A DNA stretch of 64,000 nt from Sutcliffiella sp. FSL R7-0096 (GTDB lineage Bacteria > Bacillota > Bacilli > Bacillales > Bacillaceae_I), in contig NZ_CP152003.1 of assembly GCF_038595065.1 (NCBI RefSeq), forward strand, positions 1,654,001-1,718,000. The letters run 5' to 3'. The position numbers were made by a program, and so were the translations under genes. Below the pieces are notes generated by a model that was not told where the DNA came from, made no database searches, and worked only from the letters and a program-made list of their open reading frames with translations. Numbering within the stretch: the stretch's first letter is position 1; every line of letters begins with the position of its first letter. Positions 43,249 to 53,500 of the stretch are shown here, one piece after another.

Positions 43249-44400
43249 ATGAACTTAAAATCCAGATTACAAGAAATTGAAACTAGAATGTCAGCTATCC
43301 AAACAGAAATTGACGCTGAAGGTGCAGATTTAGACGCACTAAACAATGAAATTGATCAACTATCTACTGAGAAAAGAGGAATTCAAATGAAACAAAAGGT
43401 AACTGAAGGATTAAATACTGGTGAAATTGAAGCACGTAATATCGCAAAACCTGTAGCAACTGTTGACAAGCAACCGACTGAGCAAGAAGTACGTACAAAA
43501 CGTGGTGAGCAACTTAAGGAGCAACGTGCAGTTACAGTAGCAAGTGGTGATCTTGTTCTTCCTAAGCATACTGCATCTGATATTAAAGGTACATTCAATC
43601 AAGTTTCTACACTAGTTGATCGTGTTAAACACGTTCCTTTAAATGGTGGAGAAAGCTATGAGCGTGCATACGAAAAAGGTCATGGTGAAGGTGGCTATAC
43701 TGTTGAGGGCGCAGATTACAATGAGTCTGATGTTCAATTTGGTTACGCTACAATTGGTAAAGCTAAAATTACTGCTTACAGTGAAGAGTCTGAAGAAACA
43801 GTAAAACTTCCTGCAGCTGACTATGATTCTCTTGTAGTTAATGGAGTTGGTAAAGCACTTCGTAAGAAAATCACTCGTGAAATCTTAGTAGGTACTGGTG
43901 GAACAAACCAACTTGTTGGTATTTTCTCTGCAAATGCAACTGCAATTGAACCAGCAACAGATTTAGAAGTATCTGCTGTTAATGCTGACACTCTTGACAA
44001 TATTATTTTCTCCTTTGGTGGAAATGAAGATGTAGAAGATGCTGCTGTATTAATTCTAAGCAAGTCTGACGTAAAAGCATTTGCTATGTTACGTGATGGC
44101 AACGACAAAAAAGTTTATGATGTTAAATCTCAAGGTAATACAGGTACAATTGATGGAGTTCCTTACATCATAAACTCTGCTTGTAAACCACTTGCTCAAG
44201 CTGCAGAAGGTGAATTTGCTATGGCTTACGGGCCACTTTCTAACTATGAGTTAGCTACATTCTCTCCTACAGACATTCAACGTTCTACAGACTTTAAATT
44301 TAAGCAAGGTATGATTGCTCATAAAGGTTCTGTATTTGTTGGTGGTAACGTAGCTGCACACAATGGTTTCTTGCGTGTGAAGAAAGCTCCTGTAGCATAA
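43249..44400 (+). CDS. major capsid protein (HK97 fold) with delta domain
   Basis: 383 aa. The first ~65 residues form a charged coiled coil (scaffolding delta domain, RLQEIETRMSAIQTEIDAE), followed by a linker and the capsid core with LVLPKHTASDIKGTF and AYGPLSNYELATFSPTDI. The protease gene upstream fits cleavage after the coiled coil. AGAGGAG precedes ATG. Confidence 0.92.
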   Translation: MNLKSRLQEIETRMSAIQTEIDAEGADLDALNNEIDQLSTEKRGIQMKQKVTEGLNTGEIEARNIAKPVATVDKQPTEQEVRTKRGEQLKEQRAVTVASGDLVLPKHTASDIKGTFNQVSTLVDRVKHVPLNGGESYERAYEKGHGEGGYTVEGADYNESDVQFGYATIGKAKITAYSEESEETVKLPAADYDSLVVNGVGKALRKKITREILVGTGGTNQLVGIFSANATAIEPATDLEVSAVNADTLDNIIFSFGGNEDVEDAAVLILSKSDVKAFAMLRDGNDKKVYDVKSQGNTGTIDGVPYIINSACKPLAQAAEGEFAMAYGPLSNYELATFSPTDIQRSTDFKFKQGMIAHKGSVFVGGNVAAHNGFLRVKKAPVA

Positions 44401-44415
44401 TAGGAGTTGATTAGA

Positions 44416-44676
44416 ATGCTAAAACTTCAAGTAGTTAGAGCATTTCAAGACAAGTTTACAAGGAAGCATTATTCTATTGGAAACACGTTCGAGTCTCAGG
44501 ATTTTGAGCGTGTTTCTTATTTAATTGAGAGAGGTTTTCTTGAGGATAAAAACCTTCCAAAAGCGGAAGTTAAAGAGCCAGTACATGTTGGAGCAGGATA
44601 TTATGTGTTGCCAAATGGTGAAAAGGTAAGAGGTAAAACTAAAGCATTTATGAAGTGGAGTGATTTAAATGCTTAA
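44416..44676 (+). CDS. small head-associated protein, unknown
   Basis: 86 aa from ATG 44416 (AGGAG nine bases upstream). HYSIGNTFESQDFERVSYLI contains a pattern of small phage proteins that follow the capsid gene. C-terminal GYYVLPNGEKVRGKTKA could be a short strand pair. It overlaps the next gene by 8 nt. Confidence 0.6.
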   Translation: MLKLQVVRAFQDKFTRKHYSIGNTFESQDFERVSYLIERGFLEDKNLPKAEVKEPVHVGAGYYVLPNGEKVRGKTKAFMKWSDLNA

Positions 44677-44950
44677 TGATATTAAAACTGCTTTAAGAAT
44701 AAGTCAATCAAACACTGCTTTTGATACGGAAATTATCGACTTAATAGAAGCAGCAAGGCTTGATCTAATGATTTCAGGTATTTCACAGGAAAAGGCTTCA
44801 TCAGATAAAGACCCACTAATTAAACGTGCCATTACAATATACTGCAAGGCCAACTACGGCTTCGACAATCCTGATTTTGACAGGCTGCAGAAATCATACG
44901 CCATGTTAAAACAACATCTTTCTCTTACAGGTGATTATCGTGTGGAGTGA
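44669..44950 (+). CDS. head-tail connector protein (gp6-like)
   Basis: 93 aa, all-helical: LNDIKTALRISQSNTAFDTE, LIEAARLDLMISGI, IKRAITIYCKANYGFDNPD. This is the phage gp6-like adaptor pattern. It bonds the portal to the head-closure protein. Confidence 0.82.
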   Translation: MLNDIKTALRISQSNTAFDTEIIDLIEAARLDLMISGISQEKASSDKDPLIKRAITIYCKANYGFDNPDFDRLQKSYAMLKQHLSLTGDYRVE

Positions 44951-45251
44951 TGTGCTCGAATTAATCACTTATACCAGTAGCAAAAGTAGTACACGTGATG
45001 CTATAGATATTCCTGAATATCACCAAGTATATGTTAATAAAAAGTCTATAAGAATGTCTGAACATTATCAGAGTATGGCAACAGGCTTGCGTCCAGAGCT
45101 TTCGTTTGAAGTACTAGCGATTGAATACAATGGCGAACAAGAGATCAGATATAACAATAAACATTACAAAGTTATTCGAGTCTTTGAGAAAGACAGAAGG
45201 ATTACTGAACTAATTTGTCAAGGTTTAGTAAATAAGGGAAGTGGTCAATAG
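44940..45251 (+). CDS. head closure protein (SPP1 gp16-like family)
   Basis: 103 aa from GTG 44940 after AGGTGAT. VLELITYTSSKSSTRDAID, YQSMATGLRPELSFEV and HYKVIRVF are typical of the small beta-barrel head-closure proteins. It overlaps both neighbours, so the head-tail joining genes are one coupled block. Confidence 0.8.
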   Translation: MWSDVLELITYTSSKSSTRDAIDIPEYHQVYVNKKSIRMSEHYQSMATGLRPELSFEVLAIEYNGEQEIRYNNKHYKVIRVFEKDRRITELICQGLVNKGSGQ

Positions 45252-45700
45252 TGCCTTTACCAAACACAAAGATGAAGATTAAGAAAGATGGAGTTATCTT
45301 TGAGAGTAATGTAAATGCTGTAGAGTACACTATGCGAGAACTTACTATAGCTGCAAATAGAGATGTGGGGAAGTTTATAAGGAAGCGTGTACTTGAAAAG
45401 CTTAAAAAGTTAAGAGGCATGAAAGGAAATAAGCGTTTGTGGAGCACAATGCAGTTTTGGGCTAGAAAGATTGATCTGGATGTACTTGTAGGCCACAAGC
45501 ATAGTTCTTGGTATTCTTCATTGGGTGATCAGGGTCAGAAAGGGCAACCAAAACGAAATATTCTGCGTGAAACTGTATTTGAAAATATTTCAGAGATTAA
45601 TAAGATTCAAGCGCAATATTTATCGGCATTAAATGATGAAAATCCAAGGGTAGAAGAAGCTCCTTTTGATGGTTTTAAATCCCCAATTGGTGAGGAGTAG
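45251..45700 (+). CDS. HK97-gp10-like tail-joining protein
   Basis: 149 aa. The family region is FIRKRVLEKLKKLRGMKGNKRL with GHKHSSWYSSLGDQGQKGQP, the loop before the C-terminal helices. Start GTG 45251 shares a base with the previous stop. It connects the head completion complex with the tail. Confidence 0.75.
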   Translation: MPLPNTKMKIKKDGVIFESNVNAVEYTMRELTIAANRDVGKFIRKRVLEKLKKLRGMKGNKRLWSTMQFWARKIDLDVLVGHKHSSWYSSLGDQGQKGQPKRNILRETVFENISEINKIQAQYLSALNDENPRVEEAPFDGFKSPIGEE

Positions 45701-45709
45701 AGATAACAC

Positions 45710-46075
45710 TTGAATAAACTAAGGGAAGTTCTAGGAGATATGCTAGAGGAAATATCCGGACATGGAGTGTCGTATCAGGATGCAGATGATAAAGCCGTTT
45801 ATCCTTACATAGTGTATAAATTTACAGACATGATAAAACAAGGTCATGTGCAAGTATTTAATTTAGATGTAGATATTTGGGATAACAAGCAGATTACAAC
45901 TGAATTAGAAAGCTTAACTATGAAAATATGGAAAGCTTTAGACGAGACAAATTACATAGATGAAGATATGTCATTCAGTCTATATGCAAGCAACTGGCTA
46001 AATGACAATGATGAGGATACTAGACTAAAAAGAAGAAAATTAATTTTTGAATTACGTTATGTAAGCAGAAAATAG
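45710..46075 (+). CDS. tail completion/terminator protein
   Basis: 121 aa. YPYIVYKFTD followed by FNLDVDIWDNKQITTELE and LKRRKLIFELRY is the usual strand-helix-strand of tail terminator proteins. The start is TTG 45710 with a rather distant GAGGAG (12 bases). It would cap the tail tube. Confidence 0.75.
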   Translation: MNKLREVLGDMLEEISGHGVSYQDADDKAVYPYIVYKFTDMIKQGHVQVFNLDVDIWDNKQITTELESLTMKIWKALDETNYIDEDMSFSLYASNWLNDNDEDTRLKRRKLIFELRYVSRK

Positions 46076-46091
46076 AAAAGGAATTGATAAA

Positions 46092-46676
46092 ATGAAAATG
46101 TTTTCGGGGTTTACGAATAAGACGGCTGAAAATTTACTGATGCACGCAGGTGCATTCTTCAAAAACTTCGATGTAGAAAATGATACATTTGATAGTGCTG
46201 TTGAAGCTGGAAAACTACTTGGTGCTAGTCGAGGAGGCGGAGAATTTTCAGCGGTTCCTGAGCTTAGATCAATCGAGGTTGATGGAGTTCGAGGTAAGGC
46301 GAAAGGGTTGCAAGTTATCGACTCTTGGGAAGTTAAGCTAACGGCTAATATTATGGAAGTTACCACTTCTGTATTAGCAGATGCTTTAGCCGCAAGTGAG
46401 ACTGATTCTACTACTAATGTAGATTATAACATTGTAAAAGGTAAGAACGTTATTAATCTAACTGATTACATTGATAATATCACATTTGTAGGAACTTTAT
46501 CAGGAAGCGATAAGCCCGTGATAATTCAAGTATACAACGCTTTAAATAGCAATGGTCTAACGCTTACTACTGAAGATAAAAGTGAGTCAGTTATCACACT
46601 TGAATTTGAAGGGCATTTTGATGCTAACAAATTAGACGAACCACCATTTGCTATCTATTATCCAAAAGCAGCTTAA
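46092..46676 (+). CDS. major tail tube protein
   Basis: 194 aa. Beta-rich; AGKLLGASRGGGEFSAVPEL and RSIEVDGVRGKAKGL are typical of siphovirus tube proteins, and the C terminus ends with LDEPPFAIYYP. It polymerises around the tape measure. A terminator follows, so tube protein can be made in excess. Confidence 0.85.
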   Translation: MKMFSGFTNKTAENLLMHAGAFFKNFDVENDTFDSAVEAGKLLGASRGGGEFSAVPELRSIEVDGVRGKAKGLQVIDSWEVKLTANIMEVTTSVLADALAASETDSTTNVDYNIVKGKNVINLTDYIDNITFVGTLSGSDKPVIIQVYNALNSNGLTLTTEDKSESVITLEFEGHFDANKLDEPPFAIYYPKAA

Positions 46677-46687
46677 TACATAAGAAC

Positions 46688-46724
46688 AATGGAGTGGATT
46701 AATTCTACTCCATTTTTATTTTTT
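46688..46724 (+). terminator. rho-independent terminator after the tail tube gene
   Basis: AATGGAGT (46688-46695) pairs with ACTCCATT (46707-46714), followed by TTTATTTTTTC. Confidence 0.75.
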
Positions 46725-46747
46725 CAAATTTAGGAGTGATTAATATA

Positions 46748-47089
46748 ATGGAAAAATTATCATCAACTGAAGTATTTAAAATATTGCCTTCAATCGGGCA
46801 AATATGGAAAAAGGCAAAAATAAAACAATATATCAGAGACAACAAATTGACATTAGAAGAAGATGAAGACTTTAGAGTTCTTATGATGACATCCATGTTA
46901 GATGTCATGATGCATGTATTGACCTATGCAGACAAAATCGAAAAAGATGTTCATAAAATTGTAAGCATTGTACAGGAAAAACCTTTAGAAGAAGTGGCAA
47001 CACAAAATTTCTCAGATAATTTAGAAACGGTTATTGATGTGTTAAGCCAGGATAGCGTGGTCGGTTTTTTCAAGAAGTGGATGCAATAG
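46748..47089 (+). CDS. tail assembly chaperone, zero-frame product (gpG)
   Basis: 113 aa from ATG 46748 (AGGAGTG upstream). Small, acidic and helical, with the tape-measure-preceding position of gpG-type chaperones. It ends at TAG 47087. Some ribosomes shift -1 at 47065-47071 and continue into the next frame to give gpGT. Confidence 0.82.
   Translation: MEKLSSTEVFKILPSIGQIWKKAKIKQYIRDNKLTLEEDEDFRVLMMTSMLDVMMHVLTYADKIEKDVHKIVSIVQEKPLEEVATQNFSDNLETVIDVLSQDSVVGFFKKWMQ
47065..47071 (+). promoter_or_regulatory. programmed -1 frameshift slippery site T-TTT-TTC
   Basis: Zero-frame codons GGT TTT TTC contain the canonical X-XXY-YYZ heptamer. After a -1 slip the next codon is CAA at 47071, and that frame is open to 47388. 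The spot is 16 nt before the zero-frame stop. Confidence 0.88.
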
Positions 47090-47388
47090 GAATAGAAAAG
47101 TCTTTTCAACTATTGCATCAATATTATGATTTTCAATTTGTACTTACGTTTGACCTTGAAGAAATAAAGAATATGCTCATTGAAGCATTTAGAGTAGAAC
47201 AAGAGAAAAAAGCTTGGGATTTGTACCAAATTAATTACAGCCGTATGGACAAAGATAACTTTGTTCCTTTCGACAAGTTCTATAATCCAGGTGGAACTGA
47301 ATCTGATAAGACGGAAGATGAAATCCTGACAGAAGTTAGGGATATGCTGGTTAACTTCAACTTTGTGAGGAAGGAGGGTGACAAATGA
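47071..47388 (+). CDS. tail assembly chaperone, frameshifted part (gpT)
   Basis: About 105 codons in the -1 frame. The fused product reads ...VVGFF|QEVDAIGIEK... and totals ~213 aa. A GTG at 47077 could start it alone, but no ribosome binding site precedes it. In siphophages the GT fusion recruits tube protein to the tape measure. It overlaps the tape-measure start by 4 nt. Confidence 0.82.
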   Translation, partial: QEVDAIGIEKSFQLLHQYYDFQFVLTFDLEEIKNMLIEAFRVEQEKKAWDLYQINYSRMDKDNFVPFDKFYNPGGTESDKTEDEILTEVRDMLVNFNFVRKEGDK

Positions 47389-49094
47389 ACATATTTACGT
47401 TATCTGGAAAAATCCTCATAGATGACAAAAAAGCTGCTGATAGCTTACATAAGACGGAAGGTAAGGCTGGTAAGCTAGGCAAAGGCTTGCAAAAGATGGG
47501 TAAGTTTGCAGTTGGAGCCGGAGCACTCATAGGCGGTGCTGCTGTAGCAGGCGGGGCAGCAATGTTTGCGTTAGGAACTAAAGTTGCTCACAATGCAGAC
47601 AGATTACTAGATTTGAATTCAGCTACTGGTATGAGTACAGATGAAATTCAAAGATGGGAAAAGGCAACCAGAATCGCAGGAGTTTCACAAGAAGCAGTAA
47701 CCAATGCGTCTAAGAAATTAAACAAGAGTATGGAAACCTTAACTACAAGTGGTGGTAAAGGTGCAGACGCTATGGCGGCATTGGGAATTTCTGTGGATGA
47801 CATTGCTAATATGGATGCAGACGAAAGAATGAACGTTTTAACTGAAGCATTATCAGGTGTTGAGGATAAAACGGATAGAGCGAAGCTAGGGGTCGATATT
47901 TTTGGAGGCTCATGGGAAGAACTAGCTCCAATTGTCGATCTCGGAGCTGAAGCCATGGAAAATGCCAAAAACTCGGCTAATATCATTAGCGAAGATGATC
48001 TGAAAAAGGCAAATGATTTTAGAATAAAAACAGAAGAAATGAAAGATAAATTAGACTTCTTTACTAATACGGTCGGATTAAAGGTAATTCCTGTCCTTAA
48101 TACATTTATGGACTGGATTATGAAGCACATGCCAACTATTGAGAGTGTTTTTAAAACTGCAATAGATGTAATTGGTACTGTAATCGATTGGCTTATAGAT
48201 AAATTCAAAAAGTATCTGATTCCTGTTTTTCAATCGCTTGCTGATTGGGTGAAGAAGAATCTTCCACAGATAAAGAAGTTCTTCACGGATAACTTCAAAT
48301 TGATACAAGAGTTCATTGATGCCTTCGTAAAGTTTGTCATGAAATTATGGGGTATTTTTGGCGATGGTATCATGAAGCACACTCAGACCATTTTCAAAAC
48401 GATTGTGGATGTTATAAAGGGTGCATTTAAGATATTACAAGGTCTCCTTGATTTCTTTATTGGACTCTTTACAGGCGACTGGAAACGTATGGGACAGGGG
48501 CTTGAAAAAATATGGGATGGAATCTGGAAAGTCATTAATTCTATTCTATCGGGTGCTTGGGGTATATTGTCCGGTACTTTCTCAGGACTAGGAAGAAAGA
48601 TTTCTGATTGGTTTACTGGGTTGAAGAGGGATGCCGTAAACTGGGGTAAAAACTTGATCCAAGGTTTTATCGATGGAATAGCTGCTATGATTGGGAAAGT
48701 GAAAGATGCAGCCTCCAATGTGACGAAAGCAGTGAAAGGTTTTCTAGGCTTTAATTCTCCTTCAAAATATGGAGAAGGCCGTAACATAGTCAAATGGGGC
48801 AGAAATTTTATTGACGGCTTCCTAGATGGATCAGAAGAAAAGATACCAGAAGCCGAAATGATGATGAATAGGGTTGTGGGAGCAATGAAACCTACAAGTA
48901 AACCAGGTGAAGCATATCGGGTGATGGATAAATTAAATGTTAAACACAATGAGCCTACCCCTGTTTATAAACAACCTATAACCATACAAGCAGTCACTAC
49001 AGACATGAAAGTTTTAGCGGAACATTTAGTTGATGATATTACGGATTTACAGGGATTCAATACATTTCGAATTAATCTTTTTGAAGGGAGGTAG
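47385..49094 (+). CDS. tail tape measure protein
   Basis: 569 aa. The N-terminal part has a Gly/Ala-rich hydrophobic segment (GAGALIGGAAVAGGAAMFAL, ~41-60) and TMP-type helices (SASKKLNKS.., WEELAPIVDLGAEAME). A middle block of W/F-rich helices (residues ~200-390) and a C-terminal FNSPSKYGEGRNIVKWGRNF follow. Its length sets tail length; at 569 aa the tail would be short for a siphovirus. Confidence 0.9.
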   Translation: MNIFTLSGKILIDDKKAADSLHKTEGKAGKLGKGLQKMGKFAVGAGALIGGAAVAGGAAMFALGTKVAHNADRLLDLNSATGMSTDEIQRWEKATRIAGVSQEAVTNASKKLNKSMETLTTSGGKGADAMAALGISVDDIANMDADERMNVLTEALSGVEDKTDRAKLGVDIFGGSWEELAPIVDLGAEAMENAKNSANIISEDDLKKANDFRIKTEEMKDKLDFFTNTVGLKVIPVLNTFMDWIMKHMPTIESVFKTAIDVIGTVIDWLIDKFKKYLIPVFQSLADWVKKNLPQIKKFFTDNFKLIQEFIDAFVKFVMKLWGIFGDGIMKHTQTIFKTIVDVIKGAFKILQGLLDFFIGLFTGDWKRMGQGLEKIWDGIWKVINSILSGAWGILSGTFSGLGRKISDWFTGLKRDAVNWGKNLIQGFIDGIAAMIGKVKDAASNVTKAVKGFLGFNSPSKYGEGRNIVKWGRNFIDGFLDGSEEKIPEAEMMMNRVVGAMKPTSKPGEAYRVMDKLNVKHNEPTPVYKQPITIQAVTTDMKVLAEHLVDDITDLQGFNTFRINLFEGR

Positions 49095-49098
49095 CTTC

Positions 49099-50532
49099 AT
49101 GTATACTTTCGCTTTTAATGGTATCAAAAAATCATATTTGTATTGTGAGCCAGGAAAGAGGCGTTCTATTATTGCACCACTTAATAGAGTGCTAGTTAGT
49201 TTACCGGGAATGCCTGGTGCTCATCACTCTGATACAGAAGTTGAAGTTAGGATAATCGATCAACCATTTTTTATTAAAGCTAGAGATAAAGAAGAACTTA
49301 GAAAGATGGAAGAGAACATGGCAAATTGGCTTGTTACAAAAGAAGCCAAGCCTTTAATATTTGATGATGAACCCGATCGCATCTATTATGCAATGATTCA
49401 AGGTGGGATTGACGTTGGTGATGTTGGGAAGGAGTTTGGACGAGGAACAATCACTTTTCTTTGTGCAGATCCTTTTAAATACGGATCCCAATTAACATTC
49501 AAAAAAAATGCCTCTACAGAAGATACCAATACTTTGGCCATAGCAAATCCAGGTACGGTGGAAGCTTATCCGGAATTTAAGTTTACGGTTAAGAAGTCTA
49601 TCACACACCTGGACATCATCAATCGGGATGCCTATATGCGTATAGGAAGACCCGTAACCGTGGAAGATACCATTATTCAACCAAGAGAGACTATTCTGTC
49701 AGATGCGATGAACACACTAGTTGGTTGGTCTAATGCATCTCAGGTTGATGGCGGCGTAGTGGCAGGAAGTTTTATGGTTGGTAGTGATGGCTTCCAAGTA
49801 AACAGTTTTGGATCCGGAGAAGCTTGGCATGGTCCTTCCTTACAGAAATCCATTTCACAACCGTTACGGAACTTTCAAGTCGAGATGCGTTGTAAATTCT
49901 TCTCCATGTCACCTGTAGGTGTAGGAAGAATTGAACTATATTTACTAGATGCAAACGGGAACAAGTTCGCAAAATTAGCATTTAAGGACATTCATCGATA
50001 TAACTACCTGCAACAAGGTGAAGTAAGGGTTGGCCCGCATGTTGGGGGTACGTTTATTATTGCTGGAACTCCTCCTGATCCGAAACAATGGGATTACTTC
50101 ACAGGGATTCTAAGATTGTCTCGTATAAACGGGAAATGGGAAGCTTATATCGCAAATATAGACGGTGTCCATATCGGAGTAATGGAAGCAACCTATATTG
50201 ATGAGAGCGTCAATGCGGATTTAACTGGAATACAAATTCATGCCGGTGTGAGTGGCACAAACAGTCCAGCAACCATGCGTATTCAACAAATAAGGGTGTA
50301 TAAATTAAATGATGTGTCAGGGTCGGTAGTACCTTACATTGCCCAGCCAGGTGATGAAATCATTATCGATCATAAAAGTGATTCGATCCTCATAAATGGA
50401 CAGGACATGAAAAAGCTCAAAGGCGATTTTATCTCTTCATACTTTCCTATCAACCCTGGAGATAATGCGCTAGTAATCTCTCCAGGTGATGCAGTGGACA
50501 TTGAGGCAAAAGTAAGGGGGGCTTACCATTAG
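49099..50532 (+). CDS. distal tail protein (Dit) with inserted carbohydrate-binding-like domain
   Basis: 477 aa from ATG 49099 with GGGAGGT upstream; a longer frame into the tape-measure gene is rejected. Residues ~1-160 and the last ~60 form the Dit fold (YRPLE-like start, ITFLCADPFKYG). Between them, ~210-410, a beta-rich insertion carries FQVEMRCKFFSMSPVGVGRIELYL and GTFIIAGTPPDPKQWDYF, resembling a carbohydrate-binding jelly roll (an evolved Dit). It forms the hub of the baseplate. Confidence 0.85.
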   Translation: MYTFAFNGIKKSYLYCEPGKRRSIIAPLNRVLVSLPGMPGAHHSDTEVEVRIIDQPFFIKARDKEELRKMEENMANWLVTKEAKPLIFDDEPDRIYYAMIQGGIDVGDVGKEFGRGTITFLCADPFKYGSQLTFKKNASTEDTNTLAIANPGTVEAYPEFKFTVKKSITHLDIINRDAYMRIGRPVTVEDTIIQPRETILSDAMNTLVGWSNASQVDGGVVAGSFMVGSDGFQVNSFGSGEAWHGPSLQKSISQPLRNFQVEMRCKFFSMSPVGVGRIELYLLDANGNKFAKLAFKDIHRYNYLQQGEVRVGPHVGGTFIIAGTPPDPKQWDYFTGILRLSRINGKWEAYIANIDGVHIGVMEATYIDESVNADLTGIQIHAGVSGTNSPATMRIQQIRVYKLNDVSGSVVPYIAQPGDEIIIDHKSDSILINGQDMKKLKGDFISSYFPINPGDNALVISPGDAVDIEAKVRGAYH

Positions 50533-50536
50533 TCAG

Positions 50537-53500
50537 ATGCATTTTTTAGATCACCAAACAGACGAAATTCTTTGCACATTGGAAAATAAGGTGAATACCC
50601 CTGCTTTTTTCAATGACACACATATTGAAAACATTAAGAATCTAGAAACGTATGACTTTAGTATGCTAGCAACCATACCTGCGGCTGCTAATGCCGCAAA
50701 ACGTAACCGAGTTATAATTCCTGATGACGAAGGTCATTTACGAGAGTTTATCATCCTAGAGACGGCACAATTGAACAAAAAGAAACATGTGAAAACAGTC
50801 GCATCATACATTGAGTTGAAAAAAAGTAGACGTATCTCACCAATTGTTTTAGAAGGTCAAACCGTCAATATGGCAACGGATTGGACGCTAGCGGGTACTG
50901 GATGGCAACGTGGTATCACCGAGTACGCAGGAATCCGGAAAGTAACCATTGATGGTTATCAGGATCCTTATCAGACATTAAAACAACTTGCGAGTTTATT
51001 TGGTTTGGAACTTCGTTTCCGCATAGTAGTAGAAGGTAGCCGTATTGTAGGTAGATACGTTGATTTGATTAAAAAGCGGGGTGAGGACACCAAGAAAGAA
51101 ACCAGAATAGGAAAAGACCTCATTGGTGTAGAGCGCATTGAAAACTCTGATATAGTTACTGCACTTCGGGTGCTGGGGCCGGAGCAAGAGGACGGCCAAA
51201 GGTTAATCGTAGAAGTAAAAAACGAAGATGCAAGGAAACGGTGGTCTCGAGATGGGAAACATCTTTGGGAAGATTATGAGCCATCTATCAGTGGAGACAA
51301 TACAAATGCCGAGCGCCTCACAGAGCTTGGAGAGGCGCAGTTAACCAAGCGAATAAACACCACTGTCCAATATACAGCTGAAGCAGTAGCGATGGAAGAA
51401 GTTTTTGGCTACACGCATGAAAAGGTACGTCTCGGTGATACAAATCGGATCATTGATACATCCTATGTGCCCCCATTGTATTTAGAAGCAAGGGTTATCG
51501 AAATTCAACGTTCTATTGCAGCTGGTAAAATAAATCGGAAATATATCCTTGGCGATTTCATCGAGTACAACGAAGAAGATCTGATGAAAACCTTCTTGCA
51601 ACTGCAAATCCTATATGGCCAAAAAGTAATCCGCAGAGACACCACTCCACCTAACCCACGTCAGGGAATGGTATGGGTAGATACTAGTGGAGAACTAGAT
51701 GTTATCTTCACTTGGAACCACTATGCTCAAAAGTGGGAGAAAGCCACTCCTACGTTTGCTGAAGAAGTTGGAGCCTACGACAAAGAAACAGTAGATAACA
51801 AGGACAAGAGTGTCTTCGATGATGCAACATGGTACACAGACGTGGTATCCGAAGAGAAAAAGCAAGAGGTTATCGATTATACAAACAAGGAAGTTCAAAA
51901 GCGAGAACTTTCTATTCTCCGTCAGGATACGGAACCTTCTGGAACAAACTATACTTTAGACCAACTATGGCTTCGGACTACAGATGACGTGTATTTTAAG
52001 TGGACAGGTTCCGATTGGAAACAAATCACGCCTAGTCTCGCTGAAATGGGAGAAAAAGCCGGTCTAGAATACGTGGATGGACAATTGATATCCAAGGCGG
52101 AAAAAGCAGAAACCTATACTATGTTAGAAGTGGACAATGCTCTGAATTCGAAGGTTAGTTTGATTTCCTACACGACCGATCAAGAGGGAATCGTTCAACG
52201 TTTTACGAACGCTGAAACTCGCATAACGCAAACAGAAGAAGCAATCACGAGTAAAGTCTCCCAGATTTCATTTTATGAAGTGGAAGGAAGAGTCAGTTCA
52301 GCTGAGTCTACGATAATACAACACGCTTCCTTAATTGAAAGCAAGGTGAATGAATCCATTTATGAAACGGATCGTAATGGTATTATTTCGAGGTTAAATA
52401 ATGCAGAATCCTCGATAACTCAAAATGCCAATGAAATAACTCAACGAGTGAGATCCGAGGAATATCTAATTGATCAGAATGCCTTAAAGTCAAGAGTTTC
52501 AACAGCAGAATCTACTATCACACAACATGCAAGTGCAATTGCCTTACGGGTAGAGAAGAACGGGGTAGTTGCAGCCATTAATCTAAGTACAGAGGGTACC
52601 AGGATACTTTCTTCCAAAATCCATATCGATGGGAATGTAACCTTTGCAAACGGATATGATCCGACAACCATTGAAGTTGGTGGCACTAATATTTTGTTTG
52701 CTTCGGACTTACCTTTTACGTGGGCGGTTTCCAATGCAACACGAGTTAATAACACGGATTCAAACGGTATTAATTCTATACGTGCGAACTTTTCAGGCTC
52801 TGCAACAAATTTCAATATACAGTCACCTACTATGGCTAGGAAAACAACGTTAAAACAAGGGAAAAAATATACACTATCATTTGAAATTCGTGGAAATATT
52901 AACACCATGACTTACAACTATCTGATGCGTACAGAGGGTGCAAATCGAGCTTTCCCTAGCCCACCAAACTTCTCTATTTCCACAACAAATTGGACAAAAA
53001 TTTCAGTAACACAAGAATGTTTGTGGGATTCTGAAACGGGTTACGTATTAATCGGTACACAAGATACTGCAAGTGGTAAATGGTTTGAAATTCGAAAAGT
53101 CCAATTAGAAGAATCGGATAGAGCTTCCACGTGGGCACCTAATCCATTAGAACTGAAAGCTGATATAGATGGATGGAAGTTCGGAAACACCACTGAAATA
53201 GACGGTGGGAAGATAAGAACAAACACAATTACTGCTTCACAAATTAATGTAAGCTCTCTTTCTGCGTTAAGTGCGAATCTCGGAACAGTGATAGCTGGAA
53301 GTCTGTCTGGTGTAAGTATCTCTACTATTGGTAGTCAAGGCTCCGTTTCGCTATCTGGAGATAGAGTGGAATCCACAAATGCAAGTCGGATCGCACGCCT
53401 TTCCAATGGTGAAGGTCTTTTTTCTAGTAATTCTTTAGTAACGATGGTTACAGACAGTAATGGTATTCAATTACGTTCAGAAGAAAACGGATTACCTTGG

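Noticed and set aside
47648-48208. 186-aa minus-strand ORF opposite the tape measure gene
   Set aside because: Shadow of a clear late gene with low-complexity composition.
49030-49098. Extended N terminus of the Dit gene
   Set aside because: It overlaps the tape measure gene, while ATG 49099 has an ideal GGGAGGT site and the typical Dit start.
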